Origin: Candidatus Nomurabacteria bacterium | Lineage (GTDB): Bacteria; Patescibacteriota; Minisyncoccia; Phycocordibacterales; UBA10002 | DNA: 22,176 bases | Reading direction: 5' to 3' | NCBI GenBank assembly: GCA_943354745.1 | Contig: CALRDB010000011.1 | Location: 1-22,176, forward strand | Shown: positions 1 to 8,083 of the stretch, one piece after another | How the letters are laid out: each line of letters begins with the position of its first letter | Position numbering within the stretch: the first letter of the stretch is position 1 | Program-made: the position numbers and the translations under genes | The notes under the pieces: generated by a model | What the model was told of the DNA's origin: nothing | Databases searched by the model: none | Seen by the model: only the letters and a program-made list of their open reading frames with translations

Positions 1-61
1 TCGCTTTCCAGTACTCTTTCTTCTTTTCATCAAAGACTCCCTGTTTGTGTTGCATATTCAT
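1..61 (-). CDS. Partial DDE transposase, N-terminal 20 codons only
   Basis: Same reading frame and residues (MNMQHKQGVFDEKKK...) as the start of the full transposase at 6771-7952. The gene is cut by the window edge, so it cannot be said whether this copy is intact. Confidence 0.8.
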   Translation of the reverse strand, partial: MNMQHKQGVFDEKKKEYWKA

Positions 62-129
62 GGCAACACGGTACCCTAATTACTATCTACCCGAGGGATT
101 TGGGTGTCGTTTATTACTAGCTACAACGA
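1..129 (-). mobile_element. Right-end fragment of an IS, identical to the complete copy at 7892-8020
   Basis: Bases 1-129 match 7892-8020 without a difference that I can see, and the two diverge at the next base (gggg here, ccct there), which fixes the outer IS end. The fragment contains the first codons of the transposase on the minus strand (start codon at 59-61) and the terminal inverted repeat. The rest of this copy lies left of the window. The window may begin at a contig edge broken by the repeat, so a complete copy probably continues upstream. Confidence 0.9.
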
Positions 130-155
130 GGGGATAACGATTTTAAGAAAAGAGG

Positions 156-161
156 TATAAT
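156..161 (+). promoter_or_regulatory. Consensus -10 box upstream of the pil assembly genes
   Basis: A perfect TATAAT lies 26 bp outside the IS end and about 108 bp before the pilN-like start. No clear -35 is visible at the usual distance. It is the best candidate promoter for the 270-6621 block if the IS has separated it from upstream pil genes. Confidence 0.45.
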
Positions 162-171
162 GTATATGCAT

Positions 172-262
172 TTCGAATACTAAATTTTGAATTTCGAAAA
201 GTATCACACCGGTAACTAGTAACGAATATACTTTTCCAGTATTCGAACTTAGGAATTCGGTA
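172..262 (+). repeat. Word-based hairpin before pilN
   Basis: The left arm (172-204) and the right arm (228-262) are imperfect reverse complements. They share the words cgaat, ctaa and gaaaagtat, the last perfectly paired next to the loop. It belongs to the same hairpin class as those between later genes in this cluster. Confidence 0.6.
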
Positions 263-269
263 TTTTTCT

Positions 270-941
270 ATGCCCATTCAAATACAAACTTCGTTTATTC
301 CTAAGAAGGCCCCCACGTTCGCGCCTCCCACTTCGGGGGTTGGCGGTCGGAGCGTGAATATATTCGCTATTATTGCCTTTAGTGTTTTCTTTCTTATCGT
401 AGGCCTCTCAGCGGGTGTTTTCTTCTATAAATCACATTTGATCAGTTCGATAGAGAGTAAGGATATCGCCTTAGCGGCGGCAAAAAAAAGTTTCGAACCT
501 GCCTTTGTCGCAAAAGCGGTACGTCTTAGCTCGAGAATCGAGAGTGCTCGAGGTCTCCTGAATACCCATCGTGCCTTGTCTCCACTTTTCGATATTTTGG
601 AGGAGAAAACCTTGAAAAGTGTTCGTTTTCAAGATTTTAACTTTAGTTTCACTAAAGAGCATGAACCTTCTATTGTGATGACCGGTCAGGCAAAAAGTTT
701 TAATTCCGTCGCGCTTCAGTCCGATGTGTTTGGCGCAGAGCATTCCTTTAAGGATCCTGTCTTTTCAAATTTTAATTTGAATGAGCGAGGCGATGTGATT
801 TTTAATTTTAAGACAACCATTGATCCCAAACTGCTTTTGTATCGCGAAGTCCTTCTCAATTCTAAAACGGAAGCTACAAAAGACGTGAAAGAGGATTTTG
901 ATATAAGCGGACAATCGTCAAAAAATGGTACCATTGAGTAA
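270..941 (+). CDS. pilN: PilN-like type IV pilus assembly protein
   Basis: 223 aa. A Pro-rich cytoplasmic N-terminus (about residues 1-28) is followed by one transmembrane helix (about 31-52) and a coiled-coil/alpha-beta periplasmic-side domain. This is the layout of PilN, which joins the cytoplasmic PilM ring to PilO. Sequence similarity is weak to the eye; the call rests on topology, size and position as the first of three bitopic proteins before pilB. No Shine-Dalgarno is visible before the ATG. PilM, normally just upstream, is not in the window; an IS end sits there instead. Confidence 0.65.
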   Translation: MPIQIQTSFIPKKAPTFAPPTSGVGGRSVNIFAIIAFSVFFLIVGLSAGVFFYKSHLISSIESKDIALAAAKKSFEPAFVAKAVRLSSRIESARGLLNTHRALSPLFDILEEKTLKSVRFQDFNFSFTKEHEPSIVMTGQAKSFNSVALQSDVFGAEHSFKDPVFSNFNLNERGDVIFNFKTTIDPKLLLYREVLLNSKTEATKDVKEDFDISGQSSKNGTIE

Positions 942-962
942 CGCTACTTCACTTCTAACCCG

Positions 963-1541
963 ATGAATAACCTTATTTCAACTTTTCTTCTCATCGCGTC
1001 AGTCGGAATATTTTTCGGCTATATTAATCCTACCTATAGCGCAGTGACGGGGAATGCGGCATTAGAGGATCGCAGTGTGCAGGAGTTACAGGACGAGCGT
1101 CTTCGGTATGAAGAGGCTCTGGGTAAGACGAGAGAAATAGAGGAGGTTCGTAAAGGTCTTCTCGCGATCTACAATGCCATTCCTGTCGTCGATCGGGAAA
1201 ATCTTGAGAAATTACTTCCCGATCACATTGATTCGGTACGTTTGATTATTGATGTCAACAATATTGCTTCGCAGTACAGCATGACGCTGAAGAACATCAG
1301 TCTTACGGAGGTGGGTGCAGCCAGCGCTTCTGCTAAGACACTCGCTATTGGTCCGGAAGAAGATCAGTTTAAATCAGTTGGGCTCAAGTTCGGTGTTTCG
1401 GGATCGTATGATGCCTTCCGTTCGTTCGTTCGGGATTTGGAGAGAAGTTTACGACTTGTCGATATCGATACCGTCTCGTTCAACGCGCAAGAAGATTCAT
1501 ACGAGTACGCGGTTACTATTTCAACATACCGGCTTAAGTAA
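963..1541 (+). CDS. pilO: PilO-like type IV pilus alignment protein
   Basis: 192 aa. An N-terminal membrane helix (about 4-22) is followed by a charged coiled coil (about 40-75, rich in Glu/Arg/Leu) and a ferredoxin-like C-terminal region. PilO pairs with PilN and PilP in the alignment complex between the inner-membrane motor and the pilus exit. It begins 21 bp after the pilN-like stop and is clearly co-transcribed. It has no Shine-Dalgarno. The assignment rests on topology, the coiled coil and gene order. Confidence 0.7.
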   Translation: MNNLISTFLLIASVGIFFGYINPTYSAVTGNAALEDRSVQELQDERLRYEEALGKTREIEEVRKGLLAIYNAIPVVDRENLEKLLPDHIDSVRLIIDVNNIASQYSMTLKNISLTEVGAASASAKTLAIGPEEDQFKSVGLKFGVSGSYDAFRSFVRDLERSLRLVDIDTVSFNAQEDSYEYAVTISTYRLK

Positions 1542-1564
1542 GCATATGACGTAAGATTGAGTCT

Positions 1565-2017
1565 ATGAATATTTTCCAACATATAGATAAGAAAGTTGTG
1601 GCGGTGTTTGGTTTTCTGATAGTACTTTTGCTTGGCTCTTTCTTCTTTTGGCTTGCCGGTAGGAAAAAGGAGACGGGTCCGATCACGACGTTGCCTGTTT
1701 CTACGCTTAACGCGACATTGGGACGAGAATTGCTCGCCGCCCTTGCGGATCTAAAGTCGACGAAGCTCGATGTCAGTATTTTTGAGGATCCTATCCTTGC
1801 CAGTCTGAAAGACTTTGGAGTGGAAATTGCTTCTCAACCGGTGGGTCGTCGTAACCCGTTCGCTTCCTTCCTCAGTACTGCTCCCGCGGTCAGCAAGACC
1901 GGAGGTTCCACGAAGACACCGGCGTTACCTGCTGGCAAAAGCAAGACAAACAGTACCCCTGCCGCTCCTAGCGACTCGGGATTAGATGGGTTTGATGGAT
2001 TTGATCTTGATCAGTAA
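1565..2017 (+). CDS. Small bitopic pilus protein, PilP-like position and motif
   Basis: 150 aa. One membrane helix (about 12-31), then a short soluble domain, then a low-complexity Ala/Pro/Thr/Ser tail ending in an acidic Gly-Phe-Asp stretch. The motif GRRNPF near residue 95 resembles the R-[DN]-P-F motif of PilP lipoproteins, but there is no lipobox. It lies between pilO-like and pilB, where pilP-type genes often sit. It may be a PilP analogue anchored by a helix instead of lipid, or a lineage-specific linker; the second cannot be excluded. Confidence 0.55.
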   Translation: MNIFQHIDKKVVAVFGFLIVLLLGSFFFWLAGRKKETGPITTLPVSTLNATLGRELLAALADLKSTKLDVSIFEDPILASLKDFGVEIASQPVGRRNPFASFLSTAPAVSKTGGSTKTPALPAGKSKTNSTPAAPSDSGLDGFDGFDLDQ

Positions 2018-2024
2018 CACCCTT

Positions 2025-3740
2025 ATGACTTTATTTGAAATTTTGGCCCAAAAAGGAGTTATCGCTACGGGAGATATTCCCGCTCTTGCGGAACAAGCGG
2101 GTTCATTTGGTGGTGACCTCGAGACCGCACTTATTAACCATGGAGTGTCTCATGGAGATATCTTGGTGGGGAAGGCAGAGCTGTACGGCATCCCATTTCA
2201 GAGTCTCGACGGCAGAGATGTTCCTTTTGACGTCTTGAGATATGTTCCGGAAGAGTCTGCTACGTTTTATCGTTTTGTGCCGATTGGTGTTAAGGATGGA
2301 GCTCTCGAGATTGGCGTCGTGGATCCAGATAACATAGAGGCGATGGACGCCATAAGTTTCATCTCGTCAAAGGTGGGTATGCCGTACAAACTGTTTCTTA
2401 TCTCTGACCCCGATTTCCAAAAGGTGGTTGAGTCGTACAAGGGTCTGTCAGGTGACGTGACTAAGGTGCTTTCAGAACTCGACACCGATATTACTCCAGA
2501 CGAGAGTCCTTCTCAGGAAACAACCGGAAGTGTGAAAGTGGACACGGAAGCCCGTATTATCGAAGATGCTCCGGTGACCAAGATTGTCGCGACTATCTTA
2601 CATTACGCCGCGGAAGGTAGTGCGTCAGATATTCATATCGAACATATGGCGGCCGAGGTACGGGTTCGCTTTCGTGTTGACGGCGTCCTGAGCACCTCCT
2701 TGGTGCTTCCGGTGAAGGTACACGCTGCGCTCATTGCGCGTATCAAAATACTTTCCAATATGCGACTTGATGAAAAAAGGAAGCCTCAGGACGGTCGCTT
2801 TAGTGCGCGTATTGGAGGGCATCGTATCGATTTTCGTGTGTCGACCTTTCCTTCGTACTATGGCGAAAAGATCGTCATGCGTATTTTGGATACCGAGAAA
2901 GGGGTGAAGCCAATCGAGGATATGGGTATTAGCGAGAGGAACCTCTTGCTTATCCGTGCTGCGTTGGATCGGCCGTACGGCATGATACTTATATCTGGTC
3001 CTACCGGTTCGGGAAAATCGACGACACTCTACACGATGTTAAATGCCATTGACCGAGAAAAATACAATGTCCTCTCGCTTGAAGATCCAGTCGAGTACAA
3101 CATCCCTGGGGTAAGTCAGTCGCAGATCCGGCCGGAAATCGGCTACACGTTCGCGGCAGGTCTTCGACATACCTTGCGACAAGATCCGGACATCATTATG
3201 GTTGGTGAAATTCGGGACAAGGAAACCGCGCAGCTCGCCGTTCAGGCGGCACTCACGGGACATTTGGTATTTTCCACAATCCACACCAACAATGCCGCGG
3301 GTGTAATCCCTCGACTTATCGATATGGGTGTGGATCCGTTCCTTATTGCACCGACGCTTATTCTAGCGATGGCTCAACGTCTCGTGCAACTCATCGGTCC
3401 CAGTGGTGGGAAGGTAGTACCGGTGGAAGGGAGTATTAAAGCCATCATCGATAAGGAATTCAGTGACCTCCCTGAAGCGTATAAGAAGGAGATACCGTTC
3501 CCGAAAGATGTACTCGAGATACAACCGACGGCAGATTGTCCGAAGGGAACTCGTGGTCGCACCGCAGTTGTTGAGATATTGCAGATGGATCGTGAACTTG
3601 AGCAGATTATTTTAAAAAATCCAGTTGAAGGAGAGATTTTACGCGTGGGCAGAAAGCAAGGCATGCTCACGATGAAAGAAGACGCGATGCTCAAAGCGTT
3701 TAAGCATGAAATCCCGTGGGAAGAAGTGAACAAATTGTAA
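2025..3740 (+). CDS. pilB: Pilus extension ATPase PilB (GspE family)
   Basis: 571 aa from the ATG at 2025. I prefer this to the in-frame ATG at 1986, which lies inside the previous gene; MTLFEILAQKGVI is a typical PilB beginning. An N-terminal MshEN/T2SSE_N-like domain (about 1-150) is followed by an N2 domain and the hexameric ATPase. Walker A is GPTGSGKSTT from about residue 325; the Asp box is around LEDPVEYN; Walker B is DIIMVGEIRD near 389; the His box is STIHTNNAAG. It powers pilus extension. The tetracysteine zinc site usual in PilB/GspE is absent: only one Cys remains, in ADCPKGTRGR near residue 504. Confidence 0.92.
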   Translation: MTLFEILAQKGVIATGDIPALAEQAGSFGGDLETALINHGVSHGDILVGKAELYGIPFQSLDGRDVPFDVLRYVPEESATFYRFVPIGVKDGALEIGVVDPDNIEAMDAISFISSKVGMPYKLFLISDPDFQKVVESYKGLSGDVTKVLSELDTDITPDESPSQETTGSVKVDTEARIIEDAPVTKIVATILHYAAEGSASDIHIEHMAAEVRVRFRVDGVLSTSLVLPVKVHAALIARIKILSNMRLDEKRKPQDGRFSARIGGHRIDFRVSTFPSYYGEKIVMRILDTEKGVKPIEDMGISERNLLLIRAALDRPYGMILISGPTGSGKSTTLYTMLNAIDREKYNVLSLEDPVEYNIPGVSQSQIRPEIGYTFAAGLRHTLRQDPDIIMVGEIRDKETAQLAVQAALTGHLVFSTIHTNNAAGVIPRLIDMGVDPFLIAPTLILAMAQRLVQLIGPSGGKVVPVEGSIKAIIDKEFSDLPEAYKKEIPFPKDVLEIQPTADCPKGTRGRTAVVEILQMDRELEQIILKNPVEGEILRVGRKQGMLTMKEDAMLKAFKHEIPWEEVNKL

Positions 3741-3847
3741 ATACGAAAATACGAATTAAAAACCAACGAATAGCTACGAATATGAACACGTTTTTTCTTT
3801 TCGGATTCGTAGTCTTGTGTGTGTTCGTATAATTCGTATTTTCGTAT
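3741..3847 (+). repeat. Word-based hairpin between pilB and the response-regulator remnant
   Basis: The outer 18 bp pair perfectly: 3741-3758 (atacgaaaatacgaatta) with 3830-3847. Inner parts share ctacgaat words with mismatches, giving arms of about 48 nt around a T-rich loop. The pilB stop codon ends directly at the base of the hairpin. There is no U-tract after it, so it is not an obvious terminator. Confidence 0.85.
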
Positions 3848-3871
3848 AGAAGTATCTGCTATACTACTTAC

Positions 3872-4122
3872 ATGAATTCCCAATCTTTCAAAAAACCTCT
3901 AGTGCTTCTGGTTGATGACGACCAGTTTTTACTGAATAGGCACTCGTCAAATTTCAGAACTCTGGATTCGAAGTGGAGACGATCAACAACTCAGGTGGAG
4001 CGCTTACGAATCAGAGTGAAGCGGTTGATTTTTAAAGGGCGAAAGGACTTACGGTTGGTGGATGCATCTTCAAGGCATCAACGATCCCTTCTGATGTGGT
4101 TGAAGAAAGTAAAAGATTGTAG
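3872..4122 (+). pseudogene. Decayed CheY-like response regulator receiver domain
   Basis: The first frame encodes KKPLVLLVDDDQFLLN, the classic beta-1 strand and acidic pocket of a receiver domain. After about residue 25 the homologous reading continues in another frame (FQNSGFEVETINNSGGALT), which stops at a TAA near 4035. A third segment in a different frame encodes KGLTVGGCIFKASTIPSDVV and ends at 4122, as receiver C-termini do, with the conserved Lys in FKAS. About 50 residues in the middle, including the phospho-acceptor Asp region, are missing. It therefore has at least two frame changes and one deletion. An intact gene would probably have regulated the PilB/PilT motors between which it lies. 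Confidence 0.75.
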
Positions 4123-4134
4123 CTAGTAGAAAAT

Positions 4135-4240
4135 AGATATACGAACATACGAATTAAAAAAACGAAGGCTACGAATATGAACGTGCTCATTCTTTTCGAA
4201 CTCGTAATCATGTAGATATTCGTATAATTCATATTTTCGC
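4135..4240 (+). repeat. Word-based hairpin before pilT
   Basis: The left arm begins atacgaacatacgaatta and the right arm ends with its imperfect complement (taattcatattttcgcat). It is built of the same tacgaat-type words as 3741-3847 but differs in detail and loop, so it is not a simple copy. Confidence 0.7.
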
Positions 4241-4246
4241 ATCGAT

Positions 4247-5305
4247 ATGTCAAAAGAACTTTTAAACCATCTCATTGAATCAACCATCCAGGAAGGAGCC
4301 TCTGATCTGCACCTTTTGGTGAATCGTCATCCGGTGATTCGGGTATCGGGACAGCTCGTGCCGCTCGTCAAACAGCCACAGCTCACCGCGGAGGACCTCA
4401 AGGCATTTTGTGATGTTGTACTCTCGGCTGACGATAAAAGTCTTTTCGTAGAGAACAAGGAGATTGATTTTTCGTATGCTTTCAGAGATGAAGTTCGTTT
4501 TCGAGGCAATGCCTATTTTGAGAAGGGGAACGTGGGTATTGCGCTTCGTCTTATTCCCCGCAAAATCCCGACGCTGGAAGAGCTTCATTTACCGCTCTCG
4601 CTCGAACAGTTTACCAAGAAACAGCAAGGATTCTTTCTTGTTGTGGGTCCTATGGGTCACGGAAAGTCGACGACGCTTGCTTCACTCATTGAGATGATTA
4701 ATACCAGTCGCTCCGAACATATTATGACGATTGAAGATCCTATCGAATATGTGTATGAGGAGAAACTTTCGATTATTGACCAACGCGAAGTGCGTATCGA
4801 TACGAAAGATTTCCATACAGCGCTTATCTCAATGTTCCGTGAAGATGTTGACGTGGCGCTCATAGGTGAGATGCGTGATCAAGAGACCATTTCGTCAGCG
4901 GTAACCGCAGCTGAAACGGGACACCTCGTCTTTTCGACGCTACATACGAATAACGCCGCGCAGTCAATTGACCGTATTATTGATATCTTTCCCCCGGGAC
5001 AACAGGAACAGATACGACTACAGCTCGCGTCTTCGCTCACGGGAGTGTTTTCACAACGTCTCGTACCGAGGATTTCGGGAGGATTGGTGCCAGCTTACGA
5101 ACTTCTTATCGCGAACAATGCCGTCGCGAACCTTATCCGGGAGAAGCGAACGCATGAAATCAATACCGTCATTGAGACGGGTCTTGAACAGGGTATGATT
5201 GATATGAACCGCTCACTTGCTGATCTCGTACGGAAAGGCGAGATTACCGCTGAAAATGCCATCGCCTATTCGCCGAATCCGCAGGTGATTAATCGACTTC
5301 TTTGA
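4247..5305 (+). CDS. pilT: Pilus retraction ATPase PilT
   Basis: 352 aa, the usual PilT length. The N-terminal PAS-like domain contains the GASDLHL signature (about 17-23). The ATPase has an Asp box (IEDPIEYVYEEK), a Walker B region (DVALIGEMRDQETI) and a His box (STLHTNNAAQSIDRII). The C-terminal ANLIREKRTHEI corresponds to the AIRNLIRE motif needed for retraction, which separates PilT from PilB. Walker A reads GPMGHGKSTT from residue 134, with Met and His where most family members have Thr and Ser; the catalytic Gly-Lys-Ser is kept. It depolymerises the pilus for twitching or DNA uptake. Confidence 0.92.
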   Translation: MSKELLNHLIESTIQEGASDLHLLVNRHPVIRVSGQLVPLVKQPQLTAEDLKAFCDVVLSADDKSLFVENKEIDFSYAFRDEVRFRGNAYFEKGNVGIALRLIPRKIPTLEELHLPLSLEQFTKKQQGFFLVVGPMGHGKSTTLASLIEMINTSRSEHIMTIEDPIEYVYEEKLSIIDQREVRIDTKDFHTALISMFREDVDVALIGEMRDQETISSAVTAAETGHLVFSTLHTNNAAQSIDRIIDIFPPGQQEQIRLQLASSLTGVFSQRLVPRISGGLVPAYELLIANNAVANLIREKRTHEINTVIETGLEQGMIDMNRSLADLVRKGEITAENAIAYSPNPQVINRLL

Positions 5306-5412
5306 TACGAATGTAACGAATTAATATGCGAATGCTACGAATCCACGAATCCCGATTCTTTCCATTCGTATATTCGAAACATTCGTGCGTTAATTTGTAG
5401 CATTCGTATTAC
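5306..5412 (+). repeat. Word-based hairpin between pilT and pilC
   Basis: Left-arm words (gatacgaatg, taacgaatta, gcgaatgctacgaat) are answered by inverted words on the right (cattcgtgcgttaattt, gtagcattcgtatta). The spacer between the two genes is almost wholly made of this structure. Confidence 0.75.
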
Positions 5413-5415
5413 GCC

Positions 5416-6621
5416 ATGTTGTTTTCCTACAAAGCTTCTGATGTGTCAGGACGACCCGTGAACGGGAGTATTGACGCACTCAACGTAGAGGTCGCCATAG
5501 ACGGACTACACCGGCGTGGATTTACGATCTCCACTATCGTTCCGGCAGGGAACAAATCATTTTTCCAGCGAGATCTCGCTTTTTGGAAACGAATCAGTAG
5601 TAAGGACATCGTGATTCTCTCTCGTCAGGTCTCCACATTATTTGAAGCGCAGGTCTCCGCACTCAGGATTTTTCGGCTTCTTGCGATTGAGGTTGATCAC
5701 CCGATACTTCGGCAGGTGTTGATCGCCGTTTCTGACGATTTGCAGGGAGGAAGCTCTATTTCCAAGGCGTTAAGTAAACATCCAGAAGCATTTTCTAACT
5801 TCTATGTCAGTATGGTGCGCTCTGGAGAGGAAGCAGGGAAGCTCGACCAAGTTTTTGGCTATCTTGCCGACTATCTTGAACGAACTTACGAGGTGACCGC
5901 TAAAGCGAAGAATGCTCTCGTCTATCCCGTATTCGTTATCTTTACGTTCGTGGGTGTCATGGTGCTCATGTTCACTACGGTGATTCCCAGTATCAGCACT
6001 ATCCTTACCGAATCAGGACAGGCTATACCTATCTATACTCGAATCGTACTCGGGATAAGCTTCTTTTTCGTTGATTATGGTTGGTTACTCCTTATTTTCG
6101 TTATCGTCGCTGGGATTTTCGCTTGGCGATTTTCCAAAACTCCTAATGGGCGCTATACGCTGAGTGAACTCAAAATTAAGATTCCGTATATTGGCAATTT
6201 ATACAGAAAGCTGTATCTCTCTCGCATTGCCGATAACATGCACACCCAGCTTGCATCGGCGATACCTATCATCAGGGCACTTGAAGTGACGGGAGAGGTG
6301 GTGGATAACGCCGTGTTCGAAAACGCACTTGCCGTAGCGGCAGAGGAGGTGAAAGGGGGCTCATCTATAGCCGATGCCTTCGCTAAAAGCCCGGTTATTC
6401 CCGGTATTATCATCCAGATGATTAAAGTCGGAGAGGAAAGTGGAGAGCTAGGTAAGATTCTTGAGACCATGGCGAGGTTTTACCGCCGTGAGGTCTCTAA
6501 TGCTGTTGATACGCTCGTCTCGCTCATTGAACCGGCCCTTATTATCATGCTCGGATTGGGGGTTGGATTTCTGCTTGCCTCGGTCCTAATGCCGATTTAT
6601 AGCATCGCGGGAGCAGCTTGA
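5416..6621 (+). CDS. pilC: Pilus platform protein PilC (GspF family)
   Basis: 401 aa with the two tandem GspF domains of the family (about 65-190 and 265-390). Membrane helices lie at about 167-195, 218-237 and 375-398. Family patterns include LSRQVSTLFEAQV, VRSGEEAGKLDQVF, its second-domain counterpart IKVGEESGELGKIL, and the C-terminal PIYSIAG. It forms the inner-membrane platform that PilB and PilT turn. It is the last gene before the IS copy, so the IS separates the motor and platform genes from the prepilin genes. Confidence 0.92.
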   Translation: MLFSYKASDVSGRPVNGSIDALNVEVAIDGLHRRGFTISTIVPAGNKSFFQRDLAFWKRISSKDIVILSRQVSTLFEAQVSALRIFRLLAIEVDHPILRQVLIAVSDDLQGGSSISKALSKHPEAFSNFYVSMVRSGEEAGKLDQVFGYLADYLERTYEVTAKAKNALVYPVFVIFTFVGVMVLMFTTVIPSISTILTESGQAIPIYTRIVLGISFFFVDYGWLLLIFVIVAGIFAWRFSKTPNGRYTLSELKIKIPYIGNLYRKLYLSRIADNMHTQLASAIPIIRALEVTGEVVDNAVFENALAVAAEEVKGGSSIADAFAKSPVIPGIIIQMIKVGEESGELGKILETMARFYRREVSNAVDTLVSLIEPALIIMLGLGVGFLLASVLMPIYSIAGAA

Positions 6622-6624
6622 TAG

Positions 6625-6720
6625 TTCGTAAGTTAACAGTTAAGAGTTTTAAGTTTGAGACTCTGACGGGGCAAATCTTTAAGAAAACTATCAACTTCTA
6701 ACTTAAGACTTATAACTATC
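6625..6720 (+). repeat. Word-based hairpin after pilC
   Basis: The left arm uses agttaac/agttaag/ttttaagttt words; the right arm uses aacttctaacttaag and acttataactat. The arms surround a GC-richer loop (ctctgacggggc). It uses a different word from the tacgaat set found upstream. The IS begins 15 bp further on. Confidence 0.6.
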
Positions 6721-6735
6721 CAGTTGTCCACACCC

Positions 6736-8020
6736 TCGAAGTAGATAGTAATTAAACGACACCAAGAGTCTCAGGCAGTTTTTGCTAATTTTCTTGGGAT
6801 GCCGTATTGCTTTTGAACATCATGAACTTGTTTCGTTAGTCGGTCAATCTGCTTTTTCATGGAAGCGGGACTTAAGGTCGCATGCACAGACCGAAGTTTG
6901 TTTTTCACTTCTTCTCTCACATCAGATCGTTCAAGTACCCGAAGATACGGAGTCTTCGCCACTTTCTCACGAGTGACTTTCCATCTCGCTCCAACCCTCT
7001 CTTTTGACACAATGCGTCTGCTCGCAATGAAGTGATTGAGGTATGGAGTGAGCAGGTCATACAGCTTGTTGAGCGCGAGGACGACCTCTCGCGCGTCGAA
7101 TCGCTCATACCCGACATACGCACGCACCACATGCCCGTTCCTTTCTTCCACGAAGCAGTTGTCGTTCTTGTGGTAGGGACGTGAACGTGTCATGCGAAGG
7201 TTGGATTCCTCTGCATACGCGATACAGTGGAAATTGATGAACTCATTTCCCGAATCGGGATGCATCTCTGTCCATGGATGGGGGGAGTCCTCCCGCATGG
7301 CCTCCAAACTCACTTTTGTCGCTTCCTGTCCTTTGTTCCACTGAGCTCTCCTCGTTCCCCAAAGCGTGGCTACATCAGTGCCGTTTGTGGTGAATACGAA
7401 GTCTCCAGCGGTCGTAGCTCCACAGTGAGCAACTGTATCTACTTGGGTCACACCGGTCTCTGCGACGTCCCACCCATCCATGCGAACAGGTACCATACTG
7501 ATGACACTACTTTTCTGCGTGGTGCTCTTTCCACCGAAGTTTCGACGAGTACGGGTGAACCCGCCGACATACACTTTGACGCTTCCTACGCTCATTTGAC
7601 GGAGTTTCTTGGTGGCAACATCTCCATGTTTCCACTCCTTTTCCCGTAGTGCGATATCGACATACTCGTTAATCTGCGGATGCAGATTTTCCCCACACGA
7701 CTCACTTCCGATGCTCCAGACATCCGCAAGCGCCGCAATGACGTCTTGTGTGTAGTATCTGGGCCTGCCACGTTGCTCCCTCCCGCAGGGATCCTGTCTC
7801 TGTAACCTGCGGAATCGCTTGACGCAAGCTTTACGGTGAAGACCGGAGATATCAACTACGGCGTCGAGAATCTTCCCTTTTCGCCATTTGCTCGCTTTCC
7901 AGTACTCTTTCTTCTTTTCATCAAAGACTCCCTGTTTGTGTTGCATATTCATGGCAACACGGTACCCTAATTACTATCTACCCGAGGGATTTGGGTGTCG
8001 TTTATTACTAGCTACAACGA
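6736..8020 (-). mobile_element. Complete 1285-bp insertion sequence with DDE transposase
   Basis: The ends are imperfect inverted repeats of about 27 bp: left 6736-6763 reads tcgaagtagatagtaatt..., and the right end read inward from 8020 is tcgttgtagctagtaat... Both continue into aaacgacacc. ccc flanks both sides (6733-6735 and 8021-8023) and may be a short target duplication. The right boundary is confirmed by the 129-bp copy at 1-129, which diverges exactly after 129/8020. It carries one transposase gene on the minus strand. A second copy of gtagatagtaatta lies inverted inside the right end (about 7967-7980). Confidence 0.85.
6771..7952 (-). CDS. IS transposase, DDE/rve integrase-fold
   Basis: 393 aa. 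N-terminal helix-turn-helix region (about 12-55), then an integrase-core fold with candidate catalytic residues D172 (QVDTVAHCG), D233 (HPDSGNEF) and E269 (KNDNCFVEERN). The NDN-F-V-E-x-(K/R)-N context is typical of a widespread rve-type transposase group related to the IS481/IS3 superfamily; I cannot name the IS family with certainty. The frame is intact, so the element may be active. No Shine-Dalgarno precedes the ATG; an alternative ATG lies two codons inside. It is transcribed against the pil genes. Confidence 0.88.
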   Translation of the reverse strand: MNMQHKQGVFDEKKKEYWKASKWRKGKILDAVVDISGLHRKACVKRFRRLQRQDPCGREQRGRPRYYTQDVIAALADVWSIGSESCGENLHPQINEYVDIALREKEWKHGDVATKKLRQMSVGSVKVYVGGFTRTRRNFGGKSTTQKSSVISMVPVRMDGWDVAETGVTQVDTVAHCGATTAGDFVFTTNGTDVATLWGTRRAQWNKGQEATKVSLEAMREDSPHPWTEMHPDSGNEFINFHCIAYAEESNLRMTRSRPYHKNDNCFVEERNGHVVRAYVGYERFDAREVVLALNKLYDLLTPYLNHFIASRRIVSKERVGARWKVTREKVAKTPYLRVLERSDVREEVKNKLRSVHATLSPASMKKQIDRLTKQVHDVQKQYGIPRKLAKTA

Positions 8021-8025
8021 CCCTA

Positions 8026-8055
8026 TTGCACGCACTATTGCAGAGGGAGTATACT
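8026..8055 (+). promoter_or_regulatory. Promoter for the first pilin gene, next to the IS end
   Basis: TTGCAC (8026-8031) and TATACT (8050-8055) are separated by 18 bp. The -35 begins 6 bp outside the IS. This may let the prepilin genes be transcribed independently of the motor genes cut off by the IS. Confidence 0.6.
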
Positions 8056-8083
8056 AGAGGGGTACTAATTTCTATATTAATTT

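Noticed and set aside
1986..2024. Earlier PilB start at 1986
   Set aside because: It lies within the PilP-like gene and adds 13 residues out of keeping with the family; 2025 gives the usual beginning.
3741..5412. Rho-independent terminators between pilB, pilT and pilC
   Set aside because: The hairpins are long and AT-rich with no U-tract after the stem, and the genes are expected to be co-expressed.
7227..7649. Plus-strand 140-codon frame inside the IS
   Set aside because: It is antisense to the transposase catalytic core and has no supporting features.
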